From: Agrococcus beijingensis
Lineage (GTDB): Bacteria; Actinomycetota; Actinomycetes; Actinomycetales; Microbacteriaceae
Direction: 5' to 3'
DNA length: 64,000 nt
Assembly: GCF_030758955.1 (NCBI RefSeq)
Contig: NZ_CP132360.1
Span: forward strand, 546,447 to 610,446
Part shown: one piece after another, positions 27,187 through 38,466 of the stretch
How positions within the stretch are numbered: the first letter of the stretch is position 1
Layout: every line of letters starts with the position of its first letter
The notes under the pieces: generated by a model
Told to the model about the DNA's origin: nothing
Seen by the model: only the letters and a program-made list of their open reading frames with translations
Database searches by the model: none
Program-made: the position numbers and the translations under genes

Positions 27187-27837
27187 ATGTCGAAGATCAT
27201 GACGACTCGCGGCCTGCTCGGCAAGAAGCTCGGGATGACCCAGGTGTGGGATGAGCAGAACAAGCTCGTCCCCGTCACGGTGCTCGAGATCACGCCGAAC
27301 GTGGTCACGCAGATCCGCACGCCCGAGAAGGACGGCTACGCAGCCATCCAGATCGCCGCCGGCCAGATCGACCCGCGCAAGGTCAACCAGCCCGCAGCGG
27401 GCCACTTCGACGCCGCCGGCGTCACGCCCCGCCGCCACCTCACCGAGGTCCGCACCGACAACGCAGGCTCCTACGAGCTCGGCCAGGAGCTGGCGGTCGA
27501 CCTGTTCGCCGCCGGTCAGAAGGTCGACGTCGTCGGCACCTCCAAGGGCAAGGGCTTCGCCGGTGTCATGAAGCGCCACAACTTCGCTGGCGTCTCCGCA
27601 TCGCACGGTGCGCACCGCAACCACCGCAAGCCGGGCTCCATCGGTGCCTCGTCCACGCCCAGCCGCGTCTTCCGCGGCATGCGCATGGCCGGCCGCATGG
27701 GTGGCGAGCGCGTCTCGGTGCTGAACCTCACGGTCCACTCGATCGACGTCGAGCAGGGCCTCATGCTCGTCAAGGGCGCCGTCCCCGGTGCCCGCGGTCG
27801 ACTCGTGTTCGTCCGCAACGCTGTGAAGGGAGCCTGA
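27187..27837 (+). CDS. rplC: Large ribosomal subunit protein uL3
   Basis: 216-aa L3, an early 50S assembly protein reaching the peptidyl transferase centre. [14 protein letters not shown] and [13 protein letters not shown] [20 protein letters not shown] are present, including the tip loop region. ATG 27187 gives [17 protein letters not shown]; an ATG four codons in is an alternative. Two bases before rplD. Confidence 0.98.
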   Translation: MSKIMTTRGLLGKKLGMTQVWDEQNKLVPVTVLEITPNVVTQIRTPEKDGYAAIQIAAGQIDPRKVNQPAAGHFDAAGVTPRRHLTEVRTDNAGSYELGQELAVDLFAAGQKVDVVGTSKGKGFAGVMKRHNFAGVSASHGAHRNHRKPGSIGASSTPSRVFRGMRMAGRMGGERVSVLNLTVHSIDVEQGLMLVKGAVPGARGRLVFVRNAVKGA

Positions 27838-27839
27838 GC

Positions 27840-28805
27840 ATGACTGCACAGGTCGCCATCGTCGACGCCAAGGGCAAGCAGGCGGGCTCGGTCGAGCTCC
27901 CCGCGAGCATCTTCGACGTCCAGACGAACGTTCCGCTGATCCACCAGGTCGTCGTCGCGCAGCTCGCTGCCGCACGCCAGGGCACGCACTCGACCAAGGG
28001 TCGCGGCGAGGTCTCCGGCGCCGGCCGCAAGCCGTTCAAGCAGAAGGGCACCGGCCGCGCACGCCAGGGCTCGATCCGCGCACCCCAGATGACCGGTGGT
28101 GGCATCGTCCACGGGCCGACGCCGCGCGACTACTCGCAGCGCACCCCCAAGAAGATGATCGCCGCCGCGCTCCTCGGCTCGCTGTCGGACCGCGCTCGCG
28201 GTGGCCGACTGCACATCGTCGAGTCCATCGGTGCCGCTGACGCTCCCAGGACCCGCTTCGTCGTCGAGATGCTCGCGACGCTGGGCCTCACGAAGAACGT
28301 GCTCATCGTGCTCGAGCGCTCCGAGGAGAACGCGTTCCTGTCGGTGCGCAACCTCCCCGAGGTGCACGTGCTCACGTGGGACCAGCTCAACGCCTACGAC
28401 GTGCTCGTCAGCGACGACATCGTCTTCTCGAAGACCGCCTACGAGGCGTTCGTCGCCGCGAAGTCGAAGGGCGAGGCCGTCGTGACGGTCGCTCCCGTCG
28501 ACGAGCCGACGGCTCCCGAGGCCGAGAAGCCCGCCAAGGCGACGAAGGTCGCTGAGACGGTCGAGGCCACCGAGGCTGCCGATGGCGGCTTCGGCGCAGA
28601 CTCCGCCGCACCCACCGCCGACGGCTCCGCTCCCGAGGGCTTCCCCATCAAGGGCAACAAGAACTCGATGAAGTTCCACGCGCCCGAGGGCCGCTGGTAC
28701 GAGCAGACCGAGGCCGAGGTGTGGTTCCGTGACGCCGCGGCCGCTGAGGCCGCCGGCTTCGTCGAGGCCGGCAAGGCTTCGAAGGCAGACAAGGACGAGA
28801 ACTGA
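27840..28805 (+). CDS. rplD: Large ribosomal subunit protein uL4 with C-terminal extra domain
   Basis: 321 aa, against about 205-220 for ordinary L4. Residues 1 to about 215 are standard L4 ([27 protein letters not shown], exit-tunnel loop). Then come a charged Ala/Glu/Lys linker and a compact C-terminal segment: [20 protein letters not shown], then [17 protein letters not shown] recall this small motif (IKGN..SMKYH.P...WY..T.AEVWF....AE.AGF) appended to several actinobacterial ribosomal proteins, sometimes called the sunset domain. Its function is unknown. One-base overlap with rplW. Confidence 0.96.
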   Translation: MTAQVAIVDAKGKQAGSVELPASIFDVQTNVPLIHQVVVAQLAAARQGTHSTKGRGEVSGAGRKPFKQKGTGRARQGSIRAPQMTGGGIVHGPTPRDYSQRTPKKMIAAALLGSLSDRARGGRLHIVESIGAADAPRTRFVVEMLATLGLTKNVLIVLERSEENAFLSVRNLPEVHVLTWDQLNAYDVLVSDDIVFSKTAYEAFVAAKSKGEAVVTVAPVDEPTAPEAEKPAKATKVAETVEATEAADGGFGADSAAPTADGSAPEGFPIKGNKNSMKFHAPEGRWYEQTEAEVWFRDAAAAEAAGFVEAGKASKADKDEN

Positions 28806-29104
28806 TGAGCGGCTACAACAAGGACCCTCGCGACATCATCATCCGGCCGATCGTGTCGGAGAAGAGCTACGCGCTCATCGACATGGGCAGCTACACCTTC
28901 GAGGTCGACCCGCGCGCCTCCAAGACCGAGATCAAGCTCGCGATCGAGAAGATCTTCAGCGTCAAGGTGGAGCGCGTCAACACCCTCAACCGCGTCGGCA
29001 AGACGCGCCGCACCCGCTTCGGCACCGGCAAGCGCAAGGACACCAAGCGCGCCATCGTGAAGCTCAAGTCCGGCTCGATCGACATCTTCACGGCTGTCGG
29101 CTGA
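28805..29104 (+). CDS. rplW: Large ribosomal subunit protein uL23
   Basis: 99-aa L23, at the exit of the polypeptide tunnel where trigger factor and SRP dock. [19 protein letters not shown] and [20 protein letters not shown] are typical. TGATG overlap with rplD implies coupled translation. Confidence 0.98.
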   Translation: MSGYNKDPRDIIIRPIVSEKSYALIDMGSYTFEVDPRASKTEIKLAIEKIFSVKVERVNTLNRVGKTRRTRFGTGKRKDTKRAIVKLKSGSIDIFTAVG

Positions 29105-29123
29105 GAGCGGAAGGAACACAACC

Positions 29124-29963
29124 ATGGCAATTCGCAAGTACAAGCCGACGACCCCCGGTCGTCGCGGCTCATCCGTCGCCGACTTCGCTGAGATCACCCG
29201 GTCGACGCCCGAGAAGTCGCTGCTGCGCCCGCTGCCCAAGACGGGTGGCCGCAACAACGCCGGTCGCATCACGACGCGTCACATCGGTGGCGGTCACAAG
29301 CGCCAGTACCGCGTCATCGACTTCCGTCGCAACGACAAGGACGGCGTCAACGCCCGCGTCGCGCACATCGAGTACGACCCCAACCGCACGGCGCGCATCG
29401 CGCTGCTGCACTTCGAGGACGGCACGAAGCGCTACATCATCGCGCCGAGCAAGCTGAACCAGGGCGACATCGTCGAGTCGGGTGCCGGCGCTGACATCAA
29501 GCCCGGCAACAACCTGCCGCTCCGCAACATCCCCACGGGTACGGTCATCCACGCGATCGAGCTCCGTCCGGGCGGCGGCGCCAAGCTGGCCCGCTCGGCC
29601 GGCGCCTCGGTGCGCCTCGTCGCCAAGGACGGCCCCTACGCGCAGCTCCGCCTGCCGTCGGGCGAGATCCGCAACGTCGACGCACGCTGCCGCGCCACCA
29701 TCGGCGAGGTCGGCAACGCCGAGCAGTCCAACATCAACTGGGGCAAGGCCGGCCGCAAGCGCTGGCTCGGTGTCCGTCCCACGGTCCGTGGTGTCGCGAT
29801 GAACCCGGTCGACCACCCGCACGGTGGTGGCGAGGGCAAGACGAGCGGTGGCCGCCACCCCGTCAGCCCCTGGGGTCAGTCGGAGGGCCGCACCCGTCGG
29901 CCCAACAAGCCGAGTGACAAGCTCATCGTCCGTCGCCGTTCGACCGGCAAGAAGAAGCGCTAG
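29124..29963 (+). CDS. rplB: Large ribosomal subunit protein uL2
   Basis: 279-aa L2, required for subunit association and peptidyl transferase assembly. The conserved [18 protein letters not shown] loop near the C-terminus, including the essential histidine region, is intact. RBS GGAAGG precedes ATG 29124. Confidence 0.98.
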   Translation: MAIRKYKPTTPGRRGSSVADFAEITRSTPEKSLLRPLPKTGGRNNAGRITTRHIGGGHKRQYRVIDFRRNDKDGVNARVAHIEYDPNRTARIALLHFEDGTKRYIIAPSKLNQGDIVESGAGADIKPGNNLPLRNIPTGTVIHAIELRPGGGAKLARSAGASVRLVAKDGPYAQLRLPSGEIRNVDARCRATIGEVGNAEQSNINWGKAGRKRWLGVRPTVRGVAMNPVDHPHGGGEGKTSGGRHPVSPWGQSEGRTRRPNKPSDKLIVRRRSTGKKKR

Positions 29964-29975
29964 TAGGAGAGTCCG

Positions 29976-30257
29976 ATGCCCCGCAGCCTCAAGAAGGGTC
30001 CGTTCGTCGACGACCACCTCCTCACCAAGGTGGTTCGCCAGAACGAGGCCGGCAGCAAGAACGTCATCAAGACCTGGTCACGTCGCTCGATGATCGTCCC
30101 GGCCATGCTCGGCCACACGATCGCCGTGCACGACGGCCGCAAGCACATCCCGGTCTTCGTCACCGAGACGATGGTCGGTCACAAGCTGGGCGAGTTCGCC
30201 CCCACCCGCACCTTCCGTGGTCACGTGAAGGACGACAAGAAGGGCCGTCGCCGCTAA
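29976..30257 (+). CDS. rpsS: Small ribosomal subunit protein uS19
   Basis: 93-aa S19 of the 30S head, contacting the A-site finger. [15 protein letters not shown] and [20 protein letters not shown] are standard. RBS TAGGAGAG upstream; 12 bases after rplB. Confidence 0.98.
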   Translation: MPRSLKKGPFVDDHLLTKVVRQNEAGSKNVIKTWSRRSMIVPAMLGHTIAVHDGRKHIPVFVTETMVGHKLGEFAPTRTFRGHVKDDKKGRRR

Positions 30258-30284
30258 GCGCGGCGACGGAAGAAGGAGAAGGCA

Positions 30285-30653
30285 ATGGTTGAGTCGATCG
30301 CTCGCGTTCGTCACATCCGCGTGACCCCTCAGAAGGCCCGCCGTGTCGTCGACATGATCCGCGGCAAGCAGGCCGAAGAGGCCCTCGCGATCCTGAAGTT
30401 CGCCCCGCAGGGCGCCTCGGAGCCGGTGTTCAAGCTCGTCGCAGCGGCGATGGCGAACGCCCGCGTCAAGGCCGATGCGTCGAACGAGTTCCTCGACGAG
30501 CAGGACCTGTACGTGGCCCGCGCATTCGTCGACGAGGGCACCACGCTCAAGCGGTTCCGCCCGCGTGCACAGGGTCGCGCGTTCCGCATCAACAAGCGGA
30601 CGAGCCACATCACCGTCGTGCTCGCGACGCCGACCACGGAGGACGAGAAGTAA
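30285..30653 (+). CDS. rplV: Large ribosomal subunit protein uL22
   Basis: 122-aa L22, whose beta-hairpin lines the exit tunnel at the macrolide constriction. [20 protein letters not shown] and the tip loop [18 protein letters not shown] match susceptible wild type. AGAAGGAGAAGG upstream. One-base TAATG overlap with rpsC. Confidence 0.98.
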   Translation: MVESIARVRHIRVTPQKARRVVDMIRGKQAEEALAILKFAPQGASEPVFKLVAAAMANARVKADASNEFLDEQDLYVARAFVDEGTTLKRFRPRAQGRAFRINKRTSHITVVLATPTTEDEK

Positions 30654-31381
30654 TGGGACAGAAGGTCAACCCGTACGGCTTCCGCCTCGGCATCACCACC
30701 GACCACGTGTCGCGCTGGTTCGCCGAGTCGACGAAGCCGGGACAGCGCTACGCCGACTACGTGGCTGAGGACATCCGCATCCGCAAGATGCTGTCCACCA
30801 GCCTCGACCGCGCCGGCGTGGCACGCATCGAGATCGAGCGCACCCGTGACCGGGTCCGCGTCGACATCCACACCGCCCGCCCGGGCATCGTGATCGGCCG
30901 CCGCGGCGCCGAGGCCGAGCGCATCCGCGCCGACCTCGAGAAGCTCACCGGCAAGCAGATCCAGCTGAACATCCTCGAGGTCAAGAACCCCGAGGCCTCG
31001 GCGCAGCTCGTCGCACAGGGCATCGCGGAGCAGCTCAGCGCTCGCGTCGCGTTCCGTCGTGCGATGCGCAAGGGCCTGCAGTCGGCGCAGCGCGCCGGCG
31101 CCAAGGGCGTGAAGATCAAGGTCTCCGGCCGCCTCGGCGGCGCCGAGATGAGCCGCAGCGAGCAGTACCGCGAGGGCCGCGTGCCCCTGCACACGCTCCG
31201 GTCGAACATCGACTACGGCTTCTACGAGGCACGCACCACCTTCGGCCGCATCGGCGTGAAGGTCTGGATCTACAACGGTGAGCTGACGAACCGCGAGCTC
31301 GCTCGCGAGCAGGCGAACCAGAAGCCGCAGCGCGAGCGTCGGGGACCCCGTCGCGAGCAGGCAGCAGGAGTTGAGGCGTAA
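30653..31381 (+). CDS. rpsC: Small ribosomal subunit protein uS3
   Basis: 242-aa S3 at the mRNA entry, with helicase activity together with S4 and S5. The KH-domain GxxG region reads [16 protein letters not shown]. The C-terminal tail ([14 protein letters not shown]) is basic and short. ATG overlaps the rplV stop. Confidence 0.98.
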   Translation: MGQKVNPYGFRLGITTDHVSRWFAESTKPGQRYADYVAEDIRIRKMLSTSLDRAGVARIEIERTRDRVRVDIHTARPGIVIGRRGAEAERIRADLEKLTGKQIQLNILEVKNPEASAQLVAQGIAEQLSARVAFRRAMRKGLQSAQRAGAKGVKIKVSGRLGGAEMSRSEQYREGRVPLHTLRSNIDYGFYEARTTFGRIGVKVWIYNGELTNRELAREQANQKPQRERRGPRREQAAGVEA

Positions 31382-31383
31382 CC

Positions 31384-31803
31384 ATGCTCATTCCCCGTCG
31401 AGTCAAGCACCGCAAGCAGCACCACCCGCGGCGCACCGGTCAGGCGACCGGTGGCACCAAGGTCAGCTTCGGCGAGTTCGGCATCCAGGCGCTCACGCCT
31501 GCCTATGTCACGAACCGTCAGATCGAGGCCGCACGTATCGCCATGACGCGCCACATCAAGCGCGGTGGCAAGGTGTGGATCAACATCTACCCCGACCGTC
31601 CGCTCACCAAGAAGCCCGCTGAGACCCGCATGGGCTCCGGCAAGGGCTCGCCCGAGTGGTGGATCGCGAACGTCAAGCCAGGCCGCGTCCTCTTCGAGGT
31701 CGCCGGCGTCGAGGAGGAGCTCGCCCGCGAGGCGATGATGCGAGCCATCCACAAGCTGCCGCTCAAGGCACGCATCATCAAGCGCGAGGAGGCTGACGCA
31801 TAA
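31384..31803 (+). CDS. rplP: Large ribosomal subunit protein uL16
   Basis: 139-aa L16 contacting A-site t[22 protein letters not shown] and [19 protein letters not shown] are conserved. Two bases after rpsC; one-base overlap with rpmC (TAATG). Confidence 0.98.
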   Translation: MLIPRRVKHRKQHHPRRTGQATGGTKVSFGEFGIQALTPAYVTNRQIEAARIAMTRHIKRGGKVWINIYPDRPLTKKPAETRMGSGKGSPEWWIANVKPGRVLFEVAGVEEELAREAMMRAIHKLPLKARIIKREEADA

Positions 31804-32135
31804 TGGCGATCGGTTCCAAGGAGCTCCTGCCCGCCGAGCTCGCAAGCATGGATGACGAGCGTCTCGTCGTCGAGCTGAAGCGGGCCAAGGAAGAGCTGTT
31901 CAACCTGCGATTCCAGTCGGCCACCGGCCAGCTGGACTCCCACGGCCGCCTGCGCGCTGTCAAGCGCGACATCGCGCGCCTGTACACCGTGATCCGCGAG
32001 CGCGAGCTCGGCATCAGCGCCTCGCCGGCGCCGGTCGAGAAGGCTGCGGACAAGAAGAAGTCGAAGAAGGCCGACGAGGCCGAGAAGGCCCCTGAGGCCC
32101 AGGCTTCTGAGGACCAGAAGGCTGAGGACAACTGA
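31803..32135 (+). CDS. rpmC: Large ribosomal subunit protein uL29 with charged tail
   Basis: 110 aa, about 40 longer than the usual L29. Residues 1-75 are L29 ([32 protein letters not shown]), near the tunnel exit. The rest is a Lys/Glu/Ala tail ([17 protein letters not shown]) that is probably disordered. One-base overlaps on both sides. Confidence 0.96.
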   Translation: MAIGSKELLPAELASMDDERLVVELKRAKEELFNLRFQSATGQLDSHGRLRAVKRDIARLYTVIRERELGISASPAPVEKAADKKKSKKADEAEKAPEAQASEDQKAEDN

Positions 32136-32422
32136 TGGCTACCACTGAGCAGCCCAAGGACGAGACCGTCCAGCGCGGCTACCGCAAGTCGCGCATCGGC
32201 TACGTCGTCTCCGACAAGATGGAGAAGACCGTCGTCGTCGAGGTCGAGGACCGCGTCAAGCACCCCCTCTACGGCAAGGTCCTGCGCAAGACCTCCAAGG
32301 TCAAGGCGCACGATGAGCAGAACGCCGCCGGCATCGGCGACCGCGTCCTGATCGCAGAGACCCGTCCGACGAGCGCGACCAAGCGCTGGCGCATCGTCGA
32401 GATCCTCGAGAAGGCCAAGTAG
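32135..32422 (+). CDS. rpsQ: Small ribosomal subunit protein uS17
   Basis: 95-aa S17, a primary 16S 5'-domain binder with an OB fold. [28 protein letters not shown]... and [17 protein letters not shown] are typical. TGATG overlap with rpmC. Confidence 0.98.
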   Translation: MATTEQPKDETVQRGYRKSRIGYVVSDKMEKTVVVEVEDRVKHPLYGKVLRKTSKVKAHDEQNAAGIGDRVLIAETRPTSATKRWRIVEILEKAK

Positions 32423-32448
32423 GCCTCGGCCTCGAAGGAGATCCAGAC

Positions 32449-32817
32449 ATGATCCAGCAGGAATCCCGCGTCAAGGTCGCCGACAACACCGGCGCCAAGC
32501 AACTCCTGACCATCCGCGTGCTCGGCGGCTCCGGCCGTCGCTACGCCGGCCTCGGTGACACCATCGTGGCCACGGTCAAGGACGCCATCCCCGGCGGAGC
32601 GGTCAAGAAGGGCGATGTGGTCAAGGCCGTCATCGTCCGCACCGTGAAGTCCACCCGCCGTCCCGACGGCTCCTACATCAAGTTCGACGAGAACGCAGCA
32701 GTCATCCTGAAGAACGACGGCGACCCGCGCGGCACGCGCATCTTCGGTCCGGTCGGTCGCGAGCTCCGCGACAAGCGCTTCATGAAGATCGTCTCGCTCG
32801 CACCGGAGGTGATCTGA
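32449..32817 (+). CDS. rplN: Large ribosomal subunit protein uL14
   Basis: 122-aa L14 at the subunit interface (bridge B8). [20 protein letters not shown] and [23 protein letters not shown] are conserved. RBS AAGGAGAT, 26 bases after rpsQ: the first gap in the overlapped run. Confidence 0.98.
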   Translation: MIQQESRVKVADNTGAKQLLTIRVLGGSGRRYAGLGDTIVATVKDAIPGGAVKKGDVVKAVIVRTVKSTRRPDGSYIKFDENAAVILKNDGDPRGTRIFGPVGRELRDKRFMKIVSLAPEVI

Positions 32818-32820
32818 CCC

Positions 32821-33192
32821 ATGGCCAGCATCAAGAAGGGCGACCTCGTCGTCGTCATCGCCGGCGCCCGTGAGGCGCGCGGCGGCGACCGCGGCAAGAC
32901 CGGTCGCGTCATCGAGGTCCTCACGGAGCAGAACCGTGTGATCGTCGAGGGCGTCAACCTCGTCACCAAGCACATCAAGGTCGGCCAGACCAACCGCGGC
33001 ACCCGCACGGGTGGCATCGAGACCCACGAGGCCCCGATCCACGTGTCGAACGTCGCGCTCGTCGACCCCGAGACCAAGAAGCCCACGCGCGTCCGCCGCG
33101 AGGTCAAGACCGTCGAGAAGAACGGCGTCACGACCACGACGAAGGTCCGCGTCGCGACGAAGTCGGGCAAGGAGATCAAGAGCAATGACTGA
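32821..33192 (+). CDS. rplX: Large ribosomal subunit protein uL24
   Basis: 123-aa L24, assembly initiator of the 50S. The KOW motif is present ([24 protein letters not shown]), with [19 protein letters not shown]. Its last eight bases overlap the rplE start (ATGACTGA), the same geometry as rpmD/rplO. Confidence 0.97.
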   Translation: MASIKKGDLVVVIAGAREARGGDRGKTGRVIEVLTEQNRVIVEGVNLVTKHIKVGQTNRGTRTGGIETHEAPIHVSNVALVDPETKKPTRVRREVKTVEKNGVTTTTKVRVATKSGKEIKSND

Positions 33193-33745
33193 CACCGCTG
33201 TGCGCCTTCCGCGGCTCAAGCAGCAGTACCGCGAGACGATCGTGCCCGCGCTCCGCGAGGAGTTCGGGTTCGGCAACGTCATGCAGGTGCCCGGGCTGAC
33301 CAAGATCGTCGTCAACACCGGCGTCGGTGAGGCTGCGCGCGACTCGAAGGTGATCGAGGGTGCCATCAAGGACCTCACCGCCATCACCGGCCAGAAGCCG
33401 ATGGTCACGAGCGCTCGCAAGTCGATCGCCCAGTTCAAGCTGCGCGAGGGCATGCCGATCGGCGCCCACGTCACGCTGCGCGGCGACCGCATGTGGGAGT
33501 TCCTCGACCGTCTGCTGACGCTCGCCCTCCCGCGCATCCGCGACTTCCGCGGCCTGAGCCCGAAGCAGTTCGACGGCAACGGCAACTACACGTTCGGCCT
33601 CCAGGAGCAGTCGGTGTTCCACGAGATCGATCAGGACAAGATCGACCGCGTCCGCGGCTTCGACATCACCGTCGTCACGACGGCGAAGTCGGATGACGAG
33701 GGTCGCGCGCTGCTCAAGGCGCTCGGCTTCCCCTTCCAGTCCTGA
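33185..33745 (+). CDS. rplE: Large ribosomal subunit protein uL5
   Basis: 186-aa L5 binding 5S rRNA and the P-site tRNA elbow. The start at ATG 33185 ([15 protein letters not shown]) lies inside the rplX end; longer upstream frame is a shadow. [26 protein letters not shown] is conserved. In most bacteria rpsN follows; here an 82-base spacer with a hairpin leads to rpsH. Confidence 0.97.
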   Translation: MTDTAVRLPRLKQQYRETIVPALREEFGFGNVMQVPGLTKIVVNTGVGEAARDSKVIEGAIKDLTAITGQKPMVTSARKSIAQFKLREGMPIGAHVTLRGDRMWEFLDRLLTLALPRIRDFRGLSPKQFDGNGNYTFGLQEQSVFHEIDQDKIDRVRGFDITVVTTAKSDDEGRALLKALGFPFQS

Positions 33746-33751
33746 CCCCCA

Positions 33752-33770
33752 TCGGCGCCGCCGGCGCCGA
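33752..33770. other. Hairpin in the place where rpsN normally lies
   Basis: Perfect eight-pair stem (33752-33759 with 33763-33770) with a GCC loop in the rplE-rpsH spacer (33746-33827). No S14-like reading frame exists in the spacer in any frame. Confidence 0.6.
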
Positions 33771-33827
33771 GCAGCTTCAAGGTCGCTGTCCGCGGAACGG
33801 GCAGCGAAACCAGAACGGAGAACATCC

Positions 33828-34226
33828 ATGACGATGACCGACCCGGTCGCCGACATGCTGACGCGTCTGCGCAACGCCAACACGGCGATGCACGACGAGG
33901 TCACGCTGCCGTCGTCGATCCTGAAGACACACCTCGCCGAGATCCTCGAGCGCGAGGGCTACATCACGAGCTGGAAGGTCGAGGACGCCCGCGTCGGCAA
34001 GACGCTGACGCTCGCCCTCAAGTACGGCCCGAACCGCGAGCGCGCGATCGTCGGCCTCAAGCGGGTCTCGAAGCCCGGCCTCCGCGTCTACGCACGCTCG
34101 ACCGAGATCCCCGTGGTCCACGGCGGGCTCGGCGTGGCGATCCTCTCGACGAGCTCGGGCCTCCTCACTGACCGTGAGGCCGAGCAGAAGGGCGTCGGCG
34201 GGGAAGTCCTCGCCTACGTGTGGTGA
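33828..34226 (+). CDS. rpsH: Small ribosomal subunit protein uS8
   Basis: 132-aa S8, central-domain organiser of the 30S and spc operon regulator in E. coli. [18 protein letters not shown] and [17 protein letters not shown] are typical. RBS ACGGAGAA. Six bases before rplF. Confidence 0.98.
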   Translation: MTMTDPVADMLTRLRNANTAMHDEVTLPSSILKTHLAEILEREGYITSWKVEDARVGKTLTLALKYGPNRERAIVGLKRVSKPGLRVYARSTEIPVVHGGLGVAILSTSSGLLTDREAEQKGVGGEVLAYVW

Positions 34227-34232
34227 GCTGAC

Positions 34233-34769
34233 ATGTCACGAATCGGACGACTTCCCATCGACATCCCCGCGGGTGTCGAGGTCACGGTGAACGACGACGT
34301 CGTCACCGTCAAGGGCCCCAAGGGCGAGCTCCAGATCACGATCGCACAGCCGATCGAGGTCGAGGTGGCCGACGGCCAGGTCCAGGTCACGCGCCCGGAC
34401 GACGAGCGCGAGTCGCGCTCGCTGCACGGCCTGACCCGCACGCTGATCGCCAACGACATCGTCGGCGTCACCGAGGGCTACTCGAAGGGCCTCGAGATCG
34501 TCGGCACCGGCTACCGCGTGCAGGCGAAGGGCACGGGCCTCGAGTTCGCGCTCGGCTACTCGCACCCGATCAACGTCGAGCCGCCCGCCGGCATCACGTT
34601 CACGGTCGAGGGCAACACCAAGGTCACCGTCAGCGGCATCTCCAAGCAGGCCGTCGGCGAGGTGGCTGCGAACCTCCGCAAGCTGCGCAAGCCCGAGCCC
34701 TACAAGGGCAAGGGCGTCCGCTACGCGGGCGAGCAGATCCGCCGCAAGGCTGGAAAGGCTGGTAAGTGA
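34233..34769 (+). CDS. rplF: Large ribosomal subunit protein uL6
   Basis: 178-aa L6 near the factor-binding site, with two repeated alpha/beta domains. [17 protein letters not shown] and [24 protein letters not shown] are conserved. One-base overlap with rplR. Confidence 0.98.
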   Translation: MSRIGRLPIDIPAGVEVTVNDDVVTVKGPKGELQITIAQPIEVEVADGQVQVTRPDDERESRSLHGLTRTLIANDIVGVTEGYSKGLEIVGTGYRVQAKGTGLEFALGYSHPINVEPPAGITFTVEGNTKVTVSGISKQAVGEVAANLRKLRKPEPYKGKGVRYAGEQIRRKAGKAGK

Positions 34770-35140
34770 TGGGCATCGGTACCCGAGGCAAGAGCAAGTC
34801 GGCTGCCCGCGGTCGTCGTCACGCACGCCTCCGCAAGAAGATCGTCGGCTCCGCTCTGGTGCCGCGCCTGGTCGTCACCCGCTCGGCACGCCACGTGTTC
34901 GTGCAGGTCGTCGACGACTCGCAGGGCATCACCGTCGCATCGGCGTCGACCATGGAGGCTGACCTCCGCGGATTCGACGGCGACAAGACGGCCAAGGCCA
35001 AGCGCGTCGGCGAGCTCGTCGCAGAGCGGGCCAAGGCTGCCGGCATCGAGTCGGTCGTGTTCGACCGCGGCGGCAACCGCTACGCCGGTCGCGTCGCAGC
35101 GATCGCGGACGGCGCACGAGAGGCAGGGCTGGGACTGTGA
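34769..35140 (+). CDS. rplR: Large ribosomal subunit protein uL18
   Basis: 123-aa L18, a 5S rRNA binder. ATG 34769 (TGATG with the rplF stop) is preferred over the GTG one codon before. [18 protein letters not shown] and [25 protein letters not shown] are standard. GTGA overlap with rpsE. Confidence 0.98.
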   Translation: MGIGTRGKSKSAARGRRHARLRKKIVGSALVPRLVVTRSARHVFVQVVDDSQGITVASASTMEADLRGFDGDKTAKAKRVGELVAERAKAAGIESVVFDRGGNRYAGRVAAIADGAREAGLGL

Positions 35141-35850
35141 GCGAAGAGACGAAGGACACGCAGGTGACGGACACCACGCAGCAGGCTCCTGCTGAGGCCG
35201 GCCAGACGGCCGACCACCGCGACGAGCCCCGCGAGCAGCGCCGCGGCAGCCGCGACCGCGGCACGCGCGGCGAGCGCGGTCGTCGTGACGACCGCGGCAC
35301 GGAGAACCAGTTCCTCGAGCGCGTCGTGACGATCAACCGCGTCTCGAAGGTCGTCAAGGGCGGTCGCCGCTTCAGCTTCACGGCGCTGGTCGTCGTGGGC
35401 GACGGCGACGGCATGGTCGGCGTCGGCTACGGCAAGGCCCGTGAGGTCCCGACGGCCATCTCGAAGGGCGTCGAGGAGGCGAAGAAGAACTTCTTCCGCG
35501 TCCCCCGCAACGCCACGACGATCCCGCACCCGGTGCAGGGCGAGGCCGCTGCAGGCGTCGTGCTGCTCCGTCCCGCTGCCGCCGGTACCGGTGTCATCGC
35601 GGGCGGCCCCGTGCGCGCCGTCCTCGAGTGCGCCGGCATCCACGACGTCCTGAGCAAGTCGCTCGGCTCGTCGAACTCCATCAACATCGTCCACGCGACG
35701 GTCGCGGCACTGCGTCAGCTCGAAGAGCCCCGCGCAGTCGCAGCCCGGCGAGGCCTCGACGTCGACCGCGTCGTGCCTGCTCGCCTGCTCCGTGCAGAGG
35801 CAGAGCACACGAAGCACGAGGCTGAGATCGCGAAGGCGGCATCCAAGTGA
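35137..35850 (+). CDS. rpsE: Small ribosomal subunit protein uS5
   Basis: 237-aa S5 at the mRNA entry, important for fidelity. The core starts at about residue 58 ([23 protein letters not shown]); the first 55 residues are a charged Arg/Asp/Glu/Gly extension common in actinobacteria. GTG start within the rplR stop; GTGA overlap with rpmD. Confidence 0.98.
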   Translation: MSEETKDTQVTDTTQQAPAEAGQTADHRDEPREQRRGSRDRGTRGERGRRDDRGTENQFLERVVTINRVSKVVKGGRRFSFTALVVVGDGDGMVGVGYGKAREVPTAISKGVEEAKKNFFRVPRNATTIPHPVQGEAAAGVVLLRPAAAGTGVIAGGPVRAVLECAGIHDVLSKSLGSSNSINIVHATVAALRQLEEPRAVAARRGLDVDRVVPARLLRAEAEHTKHEAEIAKAASK

Positions 35851-36035
35851 GCAAGCTGAAGATCACGCAGATCAAGTCTGTGATCAGCGAGAAGCAGTAC
35901 CAGCGCGAGACGCTCCGCTCGCTGGGCCTCAAGCGCATCGGCCAGTCGGTCGAGCGCGAGGACAACCAGCAGAACCGTGGCTACGTCAACACGGTGCGGC
36001 ACCTCGTCAAGGTCGAGGAGATCGAGAATGACTGA
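35847..36035 (+). CDS. rpmD: Large ribosomal subunit protein uL30
   Basis: 62-aa L30. [29 protein letters not shown] core (shown here in part: [17 protein letters not shown]) and [12 protein letters not shown] end are typical. GTG start overlapping the rpsE stop; its end overlaps rplO by eight bases (ATGACTGA). Confidence 0.97.
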   Translation: MSKLKITQIKSVISEKQYQRETLRSLGLKRIGQSVEREDNQQNRGYVNTVRHLVKVEEIEND

Positions 36036-36492
36036 CAAGAACGAGTCGGCCGAGCTGCCGTCGCTCAAGGTCCACCACCTCCGTCCCGCACCCGGTGCGA
36101 AGAAGGCGCGCACGCGCGTCGGCCGCGGTGAGGCGTCCAAGGGCAAGACCGCAGGCCGCGGCACCAAGGGCACCAAGGCCCGCTACTCCGTGCGTCCCGG
36201 CTTCCAGGGCGGCCAGCTGACGAGCGTCATGCGCGCTCCGAAGCTGCGCGGCTTCAAGAACCCGTTCCGCACCGAGTACCAGGTCGTCAACGTGGGCCAG
36301 CTCTCCGAGCTGTACCCGAACGGCGGCGACGTGACGGTCTCCGACCTCGTCGCCAAGGGCGCGGTCCGCAAGAACGAGCTCGTCAAGGTGCTCGCCGGTG
36401 GCGAGCTCACGGTCGCCCTCACGGTCGCCGTCGACAAGGTGTCGGCTGCCGCTGAGCAGAAGATCGTGGCCGCTGGCGGTTCCGTCAAGTAA
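36028..36492 (+). CDS. rplO: Large ribosomal subunit protein uL15
   Basis: 154-aa L15, a late 50S assembly protein. [26 protein letters not shown] and [12 protein letters not shown] are conserved. It starts at ATG 36028 inside rpmD. A stable hairpin (36502-36527) separates it from secY. Confidence 0.97.
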   Translation: MTDKNESAELPSLKVHHLRPAPGAKKARTRVGRGEASKGKTAGRGTKGTKARYSVRPGFQGGQLTSVMRAPKLRGFKNPFRTEYQVVNVGQLSELYPNGGDVTVSDLVAKGAVRKNELVKVLAGGELTVALTVAVDKVSAAAEQKIVAAGGSVK

Positions 36493-36501
36493 GTAGGCTG
36501 A

Positions 36502-36527
36502 GGGGCGGTCCGTTCGCGGGCCGCCCC
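36502..36527 (+). terminator. Hairpin between rplO and secY
   Basis: Eleven-pair stem (36502-36512 with 36517-36527, one G-U) and a UUCG loop, an exceptionally stable tetraloop. It probably attenuates transcription from the ribosomal genes into secY. Confidence 0.65.
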
Positions 36528-36552
36528 GATCGTCTCTCCCGGAAGGCTGCAC

Positions 36553-37884
<1,332 letters not shown>

Positions 37885-38466
37885 ATGGCGAACCTCCTCA
37901 TCGTCGGCCCTCCCGGAGCGGGCAAGGGCACCCAGGCAGCACGCATCGCCGAGGCGCTCGGCGTCCCGGCGGTCTCGACGGGCGACATCTTCCGCCAGAA
38001 CATCAAGGATCAGACCGAGCTCGGCCAGCGGGTCACGGCGATCCTCGATGCGGGCGAGTACGTGCCCGACGAGCTCACGAACGAGCTGGTCGACGACCGC
38101 CTCGCGCAGGACGACGCGGCTGAGGGCTACCTGCTCGACGGCTACCCGCGCACCGCGGGCCAGGTCGAGTACCTCGACGGCGTCAACCTCCGCCGCGGCG
38201 AGCAGGTCGACGCGGTCATCCGCCTCGTGGCCGACACCGAGGAGGTCGTCCGCCGCCTGGCGTCCCGCGCCTCCGAGCAGGGCCGCAGCGACGACACCGA
38301 GGAGGTCATGCGCCACCGCCTCGACGTGTACGAGCGCGAGACCGCGCCCCTCATCGCCATCTTCGAGGAGCGCGGCCTGGTCGTCGAGATCGACGGCATC
38401 GGCGCGGTCGAGCAGGTGACCGAGCGCATCCTGGCCGGTCTGGCCGAGCGGGGCATCACCGCCTGA
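37885..38466 (+). CDS. adk: Adenylate kinase
   Basis: 193-aa short-type adenylate kinase (ATP + AMP to 2 ADP) without the long LID insertion. P-loop [11 protein letters not shown] at residues 8-18, [10 protein letters not shown] (AMP site) and a short [13 protein letters not shown] lid. The ATG abuts the secY stop; one-base overlap with map. Confidence 0.98.
   Translation: MANLLIVGPPGAGKGTQAARIAEALGVPAVSTGDIFRQNIKDQTELGQRVTAILDAGEYVPDELTNELVDDRLAQDDAAEGYLLDGYPRTAGQVEYLDGVNLRRGEQVDAVIRLVADTEEVVRRLASRASEQGRSDDTEEVMRHRLDVYERETAPLIAIFEERGLVVEIDGIGAVEQVTERILAGLAERGITA

Noticed and set aside
33746..33827. A hidden rpsN between rplE and rpsH
   Set aside because: 82 bases are too few for S14 and no frame gives its zinc or RNA-binding motifs.
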